The notes beneath the pieces were generated by a model. That model saw nothing but the letters and a program-made list of their open reading frames with translations. It searched no databases and was not told the DNA's origin. A DNA stretch of 64,000 nt from Neofusicoccum parvum (Eukaryota; Ascomycota; Dothideomycetes; Botryosphaeriales; Botryosphaeriaceae): NCBI GenBank assembly GCA_020912385.1, contig CP087207.1:3534001-3598000 (forward strand), read 5' to 3'. Below are positions 49,135-61,429 of the stretch, in pieces (position 1 is the first letter of the stretch; each line of letters opens with the position of its first letter). The translations under genes were made by a program, and so were the position numbers.

Positions 49135-49480
49135 GTACGTCTTTTTTTGGAGGGCGACATGTCCAAAGATTATCCAATCGGCTTCTGGTTTTGGCTGCAT
49201 CACCTTGGTTAACCGCATCGAGAGCGACCTGCCCCATCGAGAGCTACGTGCATAAGAATGCAGCATGGGGAAGATCCGGTTGGCCCGATTGTGTTCTGGA
49301 GGCTCAAATAAACTACGTTTCATGACTGCGCCCTGCCTTCGCCCTGCCTGCGCCCTTCTAAAGTGGACCGAAAAAAATTGAGGAGATTTCAAGGCTAAAT
49401 TTATTTAGTATGTACAAGAATTCTTCGTTTAAATGGTCGATGATTTCTTCCTAATAAATTCGACGGTGTCCGGAATGAGT
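49135..49480 (+). repeat. Relic dispersed repeat, copy B
   Basis: Counterpart of 16195-16480 in the same orientation, about 33 kb away. Copy B has an extra short tandem CGCCCTGCC stretch (49328-49357) that copy A lacks. Where copy A reads GAGATCCAAGGCCGAATCT, copy B reads GAGATTTCAAGGCTAAATT, showing C-to-T type differences. Confidence 0.6.
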
Positions 49481-50295
49481 TTCTCCACCGATTGAGAATA
49501 ATCATTTTTTTCGATCATAGTATTCGTTCAATTGGACGGAAATTCAAGACCGCGAAGACTTAAACATCAACCACATAACGCATGATGCGGAAAGAAATGT
49601 TGTAGTCCTATTTAGTTGGTGCACGGCCGCCGACAAAGACACTCTAGCTGGCCTAGAAGTTGGCGCAAGAGGGGGAAGATTAAAGACGGGTTTGATCATG
49701 CAGGACTGAACAAATTGCCGTGCAGTTAGCATGGAGCGATGTACAGCAGGACGGGTAGCAAACGAAGCCCAGACCTCGGCACTCTCCCGTACCAGGTCCA
49801 TGATACGGATAAGCTTGAGGAGAGTTGGCCGAGGTACACAGGATAGCCTGGCGTTGCATTTTAATCTCGAAGGCTGGTGGTGTGCACTCAATAACGAAGC
49901 GGGAAATGCGCCAGGAGCTATTGCCAAACAGAGGGATGAAGAAGGCGACAAAGGCAATGAGTAGCGTATTGTAGGGGTGGAGCGTGAGCTTATTCCCGAG
50001 TACCTAGCCGGATTTCCGCTCCGTCCCTGCGAAGGGACAGCCTATAGGTGGATTGGTGGCGATAGCAATATTAAATCCAACAGCGATAATGCATGGATTC
50101 AAAGGATGCGTGCAGGGTGATAAGCAGCCCCTGCGTATCTTCGTATGTGAAAAGCGAACATCACGCAAGGCACTCGCTTTTGAAGATGAGAGCCCCCATA
50201 TCAAGCTGTAAATGGAGCACAAAAGAGAAAGCGAGACAAATACCAACGTTTGAATGGGCGCAACAGCCAATGGTTGTGCGATCTTATTTTAAGTA

Positions 50296-50320
50296 GGGGG
50301 CCATGGCAGTAACGGCCCCC
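50296..50320. repeat. Hairpin, GGGGGCC / GGCCCCC
   Basis: GGGGGCC at 50296-50302 pairs with GGCCCCC at 50314-50320 over an 11-base loop, in the upstream region of the small secreted protein. Role unknown. Confidence 0.5.
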
Positions 50321-50559
50321 AAATTAGGCTTGGGAGCCGGGGCGATCCGATCCTGCACGCGCGGTGCTGCCATTCTCGTCACCAACACCTTACTCGGCCC
50401 CTGCTATTTTGGCGAGCTCAAATCTCGGATTCAGTCCGAATCCTGCAGAGCACAATAGAGCATTCATACAATAAGCGCCCATCTTCTCGAGCACTCCACA
50501 CGGCCATGGAACCCGAAAACCGCGCGAAGAAGTAACGCCGCTTCCCTCCCCGACCGGCC

Positions 50560-51096
50560 ATGTTTTCCGCCCTCCTCAACCTCCTCGCCCTCGCGGCCCT
50601 GCCGACCGCCGCGCTCGGCCTCGGCAGGGTGGTCGTGGAGAACAAGTGCGGCGCCGCCATCGAGGTGCGCAGCCAGCTCACCCGCGGCCTCTGGGTGGCC
50701 ACCGCGCCCGCCGGCCGCTTCGCGAGCAGCGAGTTCTCGGCCGTGCGCCAGGAAGTCCGCGTCAGGCCCGACGCCGGCACCGACCAGTTCCTCGTCGTCG
50801 ACTTCGCCCTCGTCGACGCCGATGATGACCGCGTGCAGGTGCTGGTCGACGGCAACCCAGCCCTGTTCGATGGCCGCTGGGCCGTCCGCTCCTCAGACCC
50901 GGCGTGCCGCCCCGCGACCAGGCGAACCGTCGGCGATGAGGCCGGGGTGTGCGGGTCCGACACTGTTTTTACTCTGACGGTTTGCGAGAACGACAAGAGT
51001 GGCCGGGTTGCCGAGATGGGTGATGCCGGGCACGCGTCGTTTTCCCCGCGGGGTGCTGGGTGGAGGGATAGGAAAGGGCTGCGCGTGCAGCTGTGA
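50560..51096 (+). CDS. Small secreted protein, BYS1/thaumatin-like similarity possible
   Basis: 178 aa, no intron. A clear signal peptide (MFSALLNLLALAALPTAALG) is followed by GRVVVENKCGAAIEVRSQL, the kind of opening seen in fungal BYS1/thaumatin-like secreted proteins (beta-sandwich, with a Cys after the first strand). Four further landmarks can be listed: a charged middle segment, FLVVDFALVDADDDRVQV, and cysteines in DPACRP, GVCGSD and LTVCEND that could form two disulphides with the first. The family link is weak and rests only on the N-terminal pattern, so the function is unknown. Codon use is strongly GC-ending in the first two thirds, supporting a real gene. It stands alone in a gene-poor stretch, which is common for secreted effector-like genes. 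Confidence 0.62.
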   Translation: MFSALLNLLALAALPTAALGLGRVVVENKCGAAIEVRSQLTRGLWVATAPAGRFASSEFSAVRQEVRVRPDAGTDQFLVVDFALVDADDDRVQVLVDGNPALFDGRWAVRSSDPACRPATRRTVGDEAGVCGSDTVFTLTVCENDKSGRVAEMGDAGHASFSPRGAGWRDRKGLRVQL

Positions 51097-53189
51097 AGGA
51101 CTATACCCAGGAGAATGGAGTTATTGGGATTTGGAAAAGAAAACTTGAAAGGACACTGCATTTGGCGGGCGTTAACGAGGGGAGCATCACCATTGTGAAA
51201 CGACCACACCAGGCTGCCTGCTGGCGGCTGGTTGTTCCTGTACACCAGCATGGCCCGGAAAGGCGCAGCGTCGGCGCTTGGGCGGCGATGGAATGGAGGT
51301 GTTGGTGGGGAATCGGTTTCCAGGACATCAACAGCAGGACTGCAGACGAACAGCTGTCCATGCAAGGGAAGACCTGTGCATTCTGGAGGGGCCATTCAAT
51401 GCGAACCTACGAATTATTGACTCATGTTGAGCATTAACCTTCCGTGTTCTGTGACCTCATTCACTTGACGCAAGTGCGCATCGTGAGCGTGTGCTGGTGC
51501 ACTGATGTCCTGGGCGCGAGTTACGCATCAAGCGAGCATGGACTTCAAGAAATCGATGCAATCAAAGGCTGGTTCCGGAAACGCTGAGGCACGTGTGGGG
51601 AGGCCTTGAATGATGCACGTACAGCGGTCATGTGGAAGACAGCTGGAAGCTTCCCCGGCGGAGATAGCATGCTCGTGCGGGTGAAGATGGCGGCTGAGCA
51701 CTCCGCATCATCTGGCATCTGGCGCCAGGTGTGGGGAGAAAGAGACAGCGCATCGCGGCTAACAGGTGTGTTGAGATGGGCGCAAGCGAGCCGGCGGCAG
51801 ATGCGTGAACAATGTCGGCCGATGGGCGGGGGCGTTGCACGTGGGCAGCATCGCAATGGACACCCGGATGAAGCGGAACAGACATCGAATTCGGATGGAG
51901 GCCAAGTGTACTCTCTGGGCGGCGTCGGAGTCCCAAAGAGGATAGCGCAGCGTTCGAGATTGCGAGCGATGGTGGATAATGGTGGTGCCGCGACGAGCTC
52001 GGCGGAAAGCTAACGTTACTGCGGCTACTGCGGGCGCTTCCGTCGAACAGTTGCGGAAGTTGGAAGGCACGGAGTGGGACTCATTGGACGAGCGGGGCGG
52101 AGATTATGTGATGCACCGGATCGCGGCCGTGGATGGAGCTAGCAAATGCGATTTGATAAGAGCGCCTGTCGGGGAACGCACCCGGCGAATTTTCGATGCG
52201 GCGGCAAAAGCGCCGCACGCGCTGGGGGCCGGAAGACACCGACACTGACACTTTGCCTTGGTGACACGACACTTGGACCACCGCCAAACCACCGCACGTG
52301 AGCTGGGACGGCATTGCACGCCTCGACAGACTCTGGGAGAACTTAGAATTGGCTTCTTTTTCGAAGAAATAAGAAACAATTTGGAAGTGAAAACCACCTA
52401 TCGCAGCAGGATTTAACCCCTGTGTTCAGGGGAAATCAGTCAGTGAGGACATCCGCCCCGTCAGGTCACGATACCTCGCAGCGCCAGATGCGACAGTCGC
52501 CAAGGACAGCCGGTGCGGGCAATGGTTGATCCGCTCACGTGCGGGGATGGCCAGCACAGGAGGCTTGGAAGTGGGCGACCTCTCTGGCGTCTCGCGAGCG
52601 TGCCGACTCCAACACGGCGCTGCTACGTGGTCGAGCGAGTCCTCAACGAGCCCTCAACGCCGCAGCCGGAGCATACGCAGCATTGTCGCACCAATGAGTC
52701 TGGGGCCTCGGAAGTTGGCGTGCGGCACTGTCGCGACGACAAGGTCGCCCGGCGTTGCGCTGGCACCGACCCTGGCGGCAAGCGGCATGCGCGGGAGCTC
52801 CAGCGCTGTGCCGGAACGGGCTGAGCGGACAGGTTGAGTCATCAGCTGATGGCTGTGTCCCCAAGGCATTGCGCTGACACGTCAGAAAGGACATGGCAGG
52901 TCACGTGCGCGGCGTGGAGCGTCTTGGGCGTCGCGCGCGACAGGCTGCCCGAAACAGGCCGTGTCCTATCGATAGCGCGAGGGCAGGTTCCGCAGGCGCT
53001 GGAGTCGTGCTGGACATAGCGGTGAAAGCACCGGCCAGCGTCTGTGCTCGGTGGGGGGAGAGGCACTCTGCGACTTTCACCGCGTTCTCTTTCGGACATC
53101 ACGAGTCCTGACAAAGACACAGAGGCACAACCATATATCATCATGTCCCAGAGCCAGCGCTTCTCTCGCCAGAATCAACCAGCGTCGCC
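51097..53189. other. Intergenic, 2.1 kb
   Basis: Only overlapping chance frames are seen. No conserved domain, RNA gene or repeat recognised. The final 150 bases form the likely leader of the Ser-rich protein gene. Confidence 0.5.
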
Positions 53190-54107
53190 ATGTTTTCCAA
53201 ACTCCGCAAGAACCAGAGCCAGACTCAAACCAAGTCTGCATCTGCAGCATCCTCGTCCTCCATGCACAAGCAGCGCACACCTGCAGCACCCCCCAAGTCG
53301 ACCTCGTCTCCCAGCATGCGCCAGTCGCAGCCTGCAGACAAGAAGCTCAGCTTTGCCGACCACCAATGGGAGGAGCGCCACTGGACGAAGCCCTTTGCCA
53401 ACGGCGTCACCCAGGTCGTTGCTACCCTGAACTTCCCTCCCGAGCACGACGACATGCACGACCTCAAGCGCATTCCCGAGGAAGAGGACCTGTACGGCAA
53501 GGCCAGGGAGCATTCCCACTACAAGGGCTCGCCCAAGTGTGGCTCTTCCAAGCCCTCGCCGGCCGTGTCCTCGAAGTCGTCCAAGCACTCGTCGGTGTCC
53601 TCGCGGACCACGGCCCCGGCGCCCTCGGCAAAGAGCTCCGTCTCGTCTCTCAAGAGCAACAACTCCTCCAAGAGCTCGTCGACGCTCTCGTCCAAGACCT
53701 CTGCCTCGTCGCTCTGGTCCGAGCGCCCCAGCTCGTCGTCGTCCAACGCGACCTACGCCACCTCCTGGTCGGTTGATTCATCGGCCTCAACCGTCATGAC
53801 CGACCTGGACGAGCCCGTCTCGGTCTGCAACTCCAACCGCCCGGACTCGTGCACCCTTGGCGACTACGACGTCTTCAAGGCGCGCAGCAAGAAGGAGCAG
53901 CCGAAGCGGCCCAACTCCACCGTCTCCTCGTGCTCCGGCACCTCCTGCGCCGGCACCATCCACTCCCGGCCCCAGACCGGCAAGAGCGCCAAGAGCGGCA
54001 AGAGCAGCAAGAACGGCGACATCACCTTCCAGGTCGTTGCCGAGGAGGACGAAGCCATCTACCTCCAGCGGACGCCCAACCCGCGCCCCAGCCGCCACTG
54101 GCGCTGA
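53190..54107 (+). CDS. Serine-rich protein of unknown function
   Basis: 305 aa, no intron, no signal peptide and no membrane segment. I do not recognise the family. The basic, Ser/Gln-rich N-terminus (MFSKLRKNQSQTQTKS) leads to the only non-repetitive block, DKKLSFADHQWEERHWTKPFANGVTQVVATLNFPPEHDDMHDLKRIPEEEDLYGKA in outline, about residues 50-110, which may be the conserved part. Then comes a long Ser/Lys low-complexity region (SSKSSKHSSVSS-like runs) and a second ordered block near the end (DITFQVVAEEDEAIYLQ). The pattern suggests a disordered, phosphorylated cytosolic or nuclear protein. Codon use is biased towards C/G in third positions throughout, which supports real coding rather than chance. 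Confidence 0.7.
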   Translation: MFSKLRKNQSQTQTKSASAASSSSMHKQRTPAAPPKSTSSPSMRQSQPADKKLSFADHQWEERHWTKPFANGVTQVVATLNFPPEHDDMHDLKRIPEEEDLYGKAREHSHYKGSPKCGSSKPSPAVSSKSSKHSSVSSRTTAPAPSAKSSVSSLKSNNSSKSSSTLSSKTSASSLWSERPSSSSSNATYATSWSVDSSASTVMTDLDEPVSVCNSNRPDSCTLGDYDVFKARSKKEQPKRPNSTVSSCSGTSCAGTIHSRPQTGKSAKSGKSSKNGDITFQVVAEEDEAIYLQRTPNPRPSRHWR

Positions 54108-57100
54108 ATCCCAGACACCGTGTCTGCAAACCCTCCTCAATTCCAAGGCCAGGCGCCTTGCTCAATCAACCGCCCTCGCCGCAGCCGACGCGACCCCGTA
54201 CTGGAGTAACCTTTGAGCCCCACGTGCTCATTCTCCTTGACTGTTGTCGGCAATCGGAGTCGGAATTTCGGCCATCTGTGCACGATGAGACCCGATGCGG
54301 ATTAACGAGGCTACGAAAGAGTGTCACGATGTTACGATTACCACGACCATGTCGATTAGGCGGCTGGATGCACGATGCCTCTCCAGCGCAGAGCCTGCGA
54401 ACATCTCCAGGGCGTCTCCCTGCACTCGCTACTTGTCCGATTGACGTGCAACGTCTCGGGCCATGACTTGACGATACGCTCCGGCGATGAACAGAATCAA
54501 TTCCATTTGGATCTCCTCAATTGCTTCAGGATTTTTGGATTTCCTCCACAGTTTCTTTGGTTCAGCAGAACTAGTCTACAGAATGAACAAACGTCATCTG
54601 CTTGCCCACGCTCAGTGAGACGCACACAGCTCTGTGCAGCTCTAACCTTCTCTCACCCAGGCCTCAGCTTCTCAAACCTCAAACAGCATCTCCGCAGATC
54701 TCGTGAGTCACAGCGCGGTGGACACGTCAGATCGCCGGCGGACCAAACAGACGGCTCCGGGGAAGCAGCCTTCCTTCCGCTTTGTTCTTTAGCTCGATGT
54801 GTTGTCCCTTGGGCCGTTTCCTGTTATCGCAAGACAAGCGAGCGCTCGGGGCCAGGGTGGGCACCCAGTCGGAGGATCTCGGGAGCGTCCACATGGCAGC
54901 GCGTCCTGGCGGGAGCCCCAGCGCCGTGCCAATCACGGAAGCCCGCCTTCGAGACGCCGCCGAAGCTTCGAAACGGCCTTCGACGCGGAGTCTGCTGCTG
55001 TTCTCCCCGTCCAACTGTCTCGCTCACCAGCGTCCGCGGATCGGGCCGATGGGACTGACCGCCGCCGTCCAGGAATACCCTCGACCGGAAACGTGTTCCT
55101 GCAGCAGTTCAGCCCCCGGACCGCTCTTGCCAGTGGCGCTAATGCGGCCTGATCTGAGACGGGCGCCCGCAAATCTCACTCCCTGAAGAATGACATCAAC
55201 TCTCCCCAGCGCGGCGGTGGTGACCTGGCTCGAGCCGAGATCCGGTCAAGCGCCCACGTCGCACGCGATCTTCGCATGTTACATCTGCTTTATCTCCCCA
55301 GCCTCGTCCGCCTGATCTGCCCTCCTGGCGCTGGTCGGACACCTCAGCGCACAGCACTCGGATCTTCGCACGCGCGTACCCTCGAATGAAACAACCCCAC
55401 ACCCGTCTATTTTCGTACGTCTTCACACTGCGCCGCTGCCCAACTCCTGACGCTTCGCTGACCTCTCGTGCAGTTGCGGTGTATCTACCCGCTCAATCTC
55501 TTCCGACTCGCTCTGAAGCCTATCGCACTTCCTCCGACAACTCAAACTCACCGCTCACTCCAGCCGAAGGCCACAACGGCGGTGCGAAGCCATCCCACGC
55601 GCCTTTCCCACCGAGGACCAAGCCTGATGACTACGACACCGGTCAGCCAAACCACCCTTCCTCACTGGCGAGCCATTTGCCTGTGGTCTTGTCGCCCGAC
55701 CTCCCAGCCTCACCATTGCCGATCAGAAAAGTTAGCGTTTTCACCGGTAAGTGTCGTCCACCGCCCCATAACACCAAGTACCGACTCAGGTAAGTCCATG
55801 CCACGTGAACAAGGACCTTTCCTGCCACGCAAAATTATCTTCGCATCTCACTCCCGTCTGCGTTGGAAACTCCACAACTCCTGGCCTTTCTCGTTCCAAT
55901 CGCGGCCTATCTCCTGCGTTTTGAATCGAGCCTGGCACAAGGCCTTCGTGCCTTCTTGTCTCGTCAGAGCGAAAGCATGATGGATGCACGTTGCAGTCAC
56001 GAGATCTTGATGCATCTCCGGCTCTCTCAGGCTTGCATAGCATCAAGCTTTCATTAGGACCTCGTATTCTCATTGACAGGTACAGAGGAGTACTTCAGCC
56101 GACGGCTCGTGCCAAGGAACCACGGCTTTGCGACAGGACAGATTGACGCCAAGGTCGCACCTAGCCACCAGCTCCCATGCATGTTGGATCCAGAGGCTAT
56201 GTTTGCGCTGGCCGTCGGCTGCAGCTGTCCTCTCCGTCATTAGCGTCTGTTATTACTCACCGCAAAGTATAGCTTTACAGTCGTGCTGGAGTGTGCACTG
56301 ATGGGTCGGAGCGGCTCCACGCGAAGGCGGCTACGGTTGTCATTCGCGGCCCACTTTCGACACCATTGGCAATGCGCTACCCTCTCGCCGTTCGTGACTT
56401 GATTAGCTGTCGAAATTGATGGGTGGGTGCACACTATGAGGAGCTAGTTGCCGGATCACTATATGTGGCAGCACACTCGAGCGAACGGCTACATTGCGTG
56501 ACTTTCTTCGTCAATGCTCCGAAAATCCGATTAGGCGTCTGGTTTCGGACTCATTCGAGTGCTAATTGTTGGTATAGTTGACTTTGGTGAGTTACTGGGG
56601 ATTTTGGTTCTTGTCTTTTCACATTTGGAACCTCTCACTCATGTGCTCGGTACTTTGTTTGTATTCCTGGGCTTCATTTTCTTTTTTTTCTCTTTTTTTT
56701 CTCTTTTTTTTTTTCTCTCATAAAAGGAAACAAAAGAAACAAACAAGACAGAAAAGGAACTATGCGAGCGAGCGCATCTCACACAGCTTGTTTTCCAATT
56801 ATCTCGGTCTTTGTGAACCCCGTTTTTTCCTGTCTCATCTACCAATTGCGCGGCACTTGGTCATCTGATAAGGTCATTGAGTGCACTCATATTTTTACAA
56901 GTGAGTATTCCAGTCGTTTAGTCTCATTTATTGCGTCAAAATGGCTAAAATTGCAGACTTCTATTTATCTTCTCTTCTGCATCTAGTTCTCACCCCCACG
57001 CCAAGAATAGCCATCAAGTCCCCCCATCTCAATAAAATGCATTATCCTCATTGTGTCTCCCAGTATGCCGCTCTGGAGAGATGTGCAGGACCCTCGCCGG

Positions 57101-58912
57101 ATGATCTGACCAGGATAAATGAGAAGTGCTCCGCACTTGCTTTCTCTCATCCCCAGGTGCGGCTCAGCTCGGCGAAGTGAGGACAACTACGGCCAACAGA
57201 TTCCGCAGCCAGATGATGCCTCTCGAATGACTCGATGCTGCGCTCCGGGGAGTCACGGCAAGCACACAGCTACGACCACACCTTTCTGGTGAAGTGCATC
57301 GTCAGCCTGCACCCCGCTGCGGCGCTACCCGCCCCCGCATTTCGGAGCATCGCTTTGCCGACAGTCCGCCGGCAGTTGGCCGACAGCCAAAGGACGCCGA
57401 TTTCTTGTATGCGCACATCACGAACACAGGGGCATGTCCAAATTCATGTCCAATTGCATGTTGAAGCCGAAGCTGATGCGTGGAGCAAATAGTTTTCCTG
57501 CAGCCAACACACCCCCGTTTGCCAGCGCAATGCTTTCCCAATATGTGTCGCTTTCTATACCTTAGCATCCCAGCTAAGCCACACCGTTGGCCTACCTGCT
57601 TGGAAAACTCGTTCCGAGCCGGTTGCCAAGTGCGCTCTGATGGTGGCGGCCAATATGCATCGGCGATGGCGACTGCCGTCTGAAACCACCGCGTGCGGGG
57701 TTGTCGGAAGCTTGGACAAGTTGGATGAACGAGCAGTTCTGCACACAGCGACATCCGTCCATGTAGAGCTGTTCGCAAAGACTGGTTCGACCGAAGAGTA
57801 TCGCGGGTCGGGAATTCCGTTGTTAAGCGGCTCTAGCAGACTCCCAAGCGGCCCGGCGCCGAAGTTTCAGAGTTTATTCTACGTCCTCGAGCCTTGGCCC
57901 ATCCGGCCGCGGGTACTTCCCGTCGCGTTCTCCGTCGCGCGAGTGCCTGGGTATCGCTCTGGGCTCTTCCGGCACTCCGCGCCAGGCGTCTTGGCTTGAT
58001 CGCATTCGCTGCTGTTGTGGCTCCGGGGAGTCGCGGATTAAGGTCCTCATCCCTCGAAACGCAAACCGTCAGCATACAGTCGGCGTGGGTATCCCAACCT
58101 GGTTTCCCGCATGCCTGAACGGGGGGGCGCGCCAACGATTTCCTGTGGAGGTGGAGAAACCGAGGGGGCGGAGCGCTCGGATCGAGAGAGCGGCCATGAG
58201 TGCACCGCTCTCCTGGAATCGTGGTGGCCTGACCAGATGAGATGGAGAAACACCTCACCCCAGGTGTTTTTGCTTGGCCGAAGATGGGACATGGTGTAGA
58301 CCTTAGGTTTGCGGAAAAGAGAGCCCGACAGACGAAACCGAAACACTTCGAGGCTCTCCGGCGGCGGTGAGTGGTCGTGCTCCGAGGCTCCTTGAAGCAG
58401 TCCCTGCAATTCGAGGCGAAAGCTTCTTTCCGAACAGCTGCATAAAGCGCCGACGATCATCGCCTCCGTTCCCGCGAACCCCGCGTCCCGTCCAGCCTCG
58501 GATGACGACAACGCTCCGCTCACAACGCTCGCTCGCCGCCACCAGATCCCCAGCCTACCCCATGGGGAAGTCGAACGCGCCATCAACGCCCCTATCCGAG
58601 ACCTCTCGGCTGAACACCGGCGCATTTCGACGCAGACTTGGCCCAGGGACGCTCTCCTAAACCTTGCGGGCGGGCCAACGCCGGGCTCAGCCAATTCGAT
58701 CGTCTCCAGTGGGATAGCAGGGCCCGGCCCGGCCAGAAGCCTGGTCCTGTACGAGTCGCATCCGTTGCCATCCATAAATACGCGGCTCTCCGCGCTCTAA
58801 AACACCAGGCACACGCCTGCTGACGGCCGCTGCCCTTCTCTTCTTCCTGGGCAGCCGACTGCTCTTTTCCGGCCTCTCCCGCACGCGTCTCGGATCTGCA
58901 GCTCGAAGGACC
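54108..58912. other. Longest gene-free stretch, 4.8 kb
   Basis: The longest frames (about 54375-55058 forward, 58047-58775 reverse) have no family similarity, odd composition and overlapping rivals. A T tract with C interruptions lies at about 56680-56720, and 56560-57000 is AT-rich. No RNA gene recognised. The final 200 bases are pyrimidine-rich and hold a possible TATA-like CATAAATA near 58773, about 140 bases before the next ATG. Confidence 0.5.
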
Positions 58913-60622
58913 ATGCTTTCCCAAAAAGCGAACGCACGGAAGGCTGTCGGTGACGAGCTGGCCGCCGTCCTTCCCCAGACCTCACAGCCGTGGTACCGCA
59001 AGACCAACTTGCTGCGGCTCAACTTCTGCATCCTCTCCCTGGTGCTCTTCTCGTCCGCCAACGGCTACGATGGCTCTCTCATGAACGGCCTTCAAGCCCT
59101 CGACCAATGGCATGAGTTCATGGACCACCCCACGGGATCATGGCTGGGTTTCATCAACGCGGTCCAGTCCATCGGATCGCTCTTCCAGTTCTCCCTCGTC
59201 GCGTGGGCCGGGAACCGCTATGGGCGGAAGCCATGCGTGGCGGTAGGCTACATATTCCTCGTGCTGGGAGTCGGCCTGCAGACCGGCGCCCGAAACCCCA
59301 CCATGTTCATCCTCGGGAGGTTCTTCATCGGCTGCGTGAGCGCATGGTACACCGTGACCACTCCGCTGCTGATTGCGGAAACGGCCTTCCCGACCCAGCG
59401 CGGCATCCTCACCTCCATGTTCAACTGCGGCTGGTATGTCGGTAAGTATCCCACCCGCCCCAGGCCCTCCAGCCCGCCCTGACCTGTCGCAGGTGCAATG
59501 CTTGCCGCGTGGGTCACCTATGGAAGCCAAGACATGGTCGGATCCTGGTCTTGGCGGGTGCCCTCCCTCCTGCAAGCCGGTCTCCCCATCGTCGGCATGG
59601 CCGGCTACGCCCTCTGCCCCGAGTCCCCCCGCTGGCTGGTCTCGCAGGGCCGGGTCGCCGAGGCGCGCGCCTTCTTCGCCAAGTACCACGCCGAGGGCGA
59701 CGAGCACGCCGCGCTCGTCGACTTCGAGCTGGCCGAGGTGCAAAGCGCGCTCACGCTGGAGGCCGAGGCCAACCAGAGCGCCAGCTACGCCGACATGCTG
59801 CGGACCAAGGGCAACCGGCACCGGCTGTTCATCTCGGTGACGCTGGGCGTGTTCGCGCAGTGGAACGGCGTCGGCAACGTGTCGTACTACCTGGCGGCGG
59901 TGCTGGACACGGCCGGCATCTCGAGCGTCAAGGACCAGACGCTGATCAACGGCTGCATCCAGATCTGGAACCTGGCCGTCTGCGTGTGCGCCGCGTCGCT
60001 GGTCGACCGCCTCGGCCGCCGCCCGCTGCTGCTCGCCTCCTGCGCCGGCATGCTGGCCAGCTACATCACCATCTCCGCCCTGGCCGGCTCGTACGACACC
60101 ACCGGCAACAAGGCCACCGGCATCGCCGTCATCCCAATGCTCTTCCTGTACTACGGCTTCTACGACATCTCGTTCACGCCCATGCTGTGTGAGTTTTTCC
60201 CCTTCCCCCTCCAGAGTGCCCTGCCCCCCAACCAACCCGCGCATCCCACTGACGTTTGCTTCGCAGTCGCCTACCCCTGCGAGATCTGGAACTACGGGCT
60301 CCGCGCGCGCGGCCTGACGGTCACGGTGACGGCGACGCAGCTGGCCCTCTTCTTCAACACCTTCGTCAACCCCATCGCCCTCGAGGACATCAAGTGGCGC
60401 TACTACGTCGTCTTCGCCGTCATCCTCGTCTTCGTCGCCCTGACTTGCTACTACACCTACCCCGAGACCCGCGGCCACTCGCTCGAGGAGATCGCGCGTA
60501 TATTTGATGGCGACGATGCCGTTGGTGTGGCGCCTGGATGGGCGGAGGAGGACGGCGTGGTTGGGGAGAAGGGGGGCGGGACGGTGCATCGGGAGGTTGT
60601 TGGGGGGGAGAAGGGGGCGTGA
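58913..60622 (+). CDS. MFS sugar transporter, second copy in the window
   Basis: 526 aa sugar porter, exons 58913-59441, 59493-60188 and 60267-60622. Twelve hydrophobic helices with the family motifs NGYDGSLMNGLQ (helix 1), YGRK (loop 2-3), PESPRWL after helix 6, VDRLGRR (loop 8-9) and PETRGHSLEEI after helix 12. It has the same length and layout as the porter at 26122-28088 but is clearly a different, older paralogue: helices 2-4 differ strongly and it has two introns instead of six. The cytosolic tail is Gly/Glu-rich. Substrate unknown; hexose, lactose and other sugars are all possible for this subgroup. A Zn2Cys6 factor gene follows on the same strand 0.8 kb downstream and could regulate it. 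Confidence 0.92.
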
Positions 60623-61429
60623 GGGCGGTGGTTGCGGTGGTGTTGCTGATGGGGGGGGGGGGGGGTTTCTTTTGTGGTTAAGTCTGGAAGATTCCCCTGA
60701 TACCTATGTCTTTGCAATGCTTTCCGAAACGAGCCCATGCGGATTTGCGTGCCTTGGAAGACCGGTGTGCCTTGGGTTAGATCCTTTGTATGTCGTTCAA
60801 GAACCCGGTGTCCGTAAGATCTATGGCCTGCGGTCTAATTTGAGCTTTTGAGGCAGCTTTCATGTGATCCTTGGTTGGAACGCCAAACAACGTGGCCAAT
60901 CAGAACCCCCGGACGCCGCAGTCACCCGGCGACTTTATTGTTGAGGACGAGAGTTACCGTCTCCTGAGCCTAGGCCCTTACCAGAACAGTAGAGGCACTG
61001 CTGATAGGGAGAATGAAATAGAATTGCACCGTTGTCTAATCAAGACTGTACAAATGCTTGGTCATCTGAAATTCTTTGATTTACAGACATAGATCAAAGA
61101 GGTTGAGAAAAGTTGATGGCATTCCGGTGCTACTTTTGAAGAGATCTTTTGGTTATATAGTTTCGGACTAATTGTGACGCATACAAAAAAAGCTTGGGAG
61201 CGGAGCTTAAACAATTGAATCATGCCCCAAGCTATGAGATGATTGGTCCCAAGAACTCAGATGATGCGGATCTCTGCCCGAAGGTTCAAGTTCAAGCTGC
61301 ACGGCGCATCTTTGTCCCAAACCGACACTAGGCTGTTTGAAGTGGACAAGTTCACTCCAGATCTGGCCACAGTTGCGCGCTCCCAGAACTCCACAACTCC
61401 GTTGGGCTTCAGCTACCTCGTTCCTCATC
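60623..61429. other. Intergenic with a 15-base G run
   Basis: A run of 15 G lies at 60651-60665 just after the transporter stop, a possible slippage or assembly weak point. The rest is mixed and AT-richer. No gene. Confidence 0.6.

Larger units (their letters stand above)
48698..50559. other. AT-rich intergenic block, 1.9 kb
   Basis: AT-rich from about 48880 to 49560 and mixed after that. Holds diverged repeat copy B and a 7-bp-stem hairpin (50296-50320). Short hydrophobic frames on the reverse strand (49544-50270) are discussed under rejected items. No gene called. Confidence 0.55.

Noticed and set aside
49544..50270. Reverse-strand hydrophobic frames that might be a decayed membrane protein
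   Set aside because: Several short frames with membrane-like stretches are separated by stops and show no named motif. Not enough to call a pseudogene.
54375..55058. Forward open frame of 227 codons in the 4.8-kb gap
   Set aside because: Poor codon pattern, no recognisable domain, and competing frames on both strands.
59138..60589. Reverse-strand open frame of 483 codons across the second sugar porter
   Set aside because: Antisense shadow of a well-supported transporter; His/Arg-rich and motif-free.
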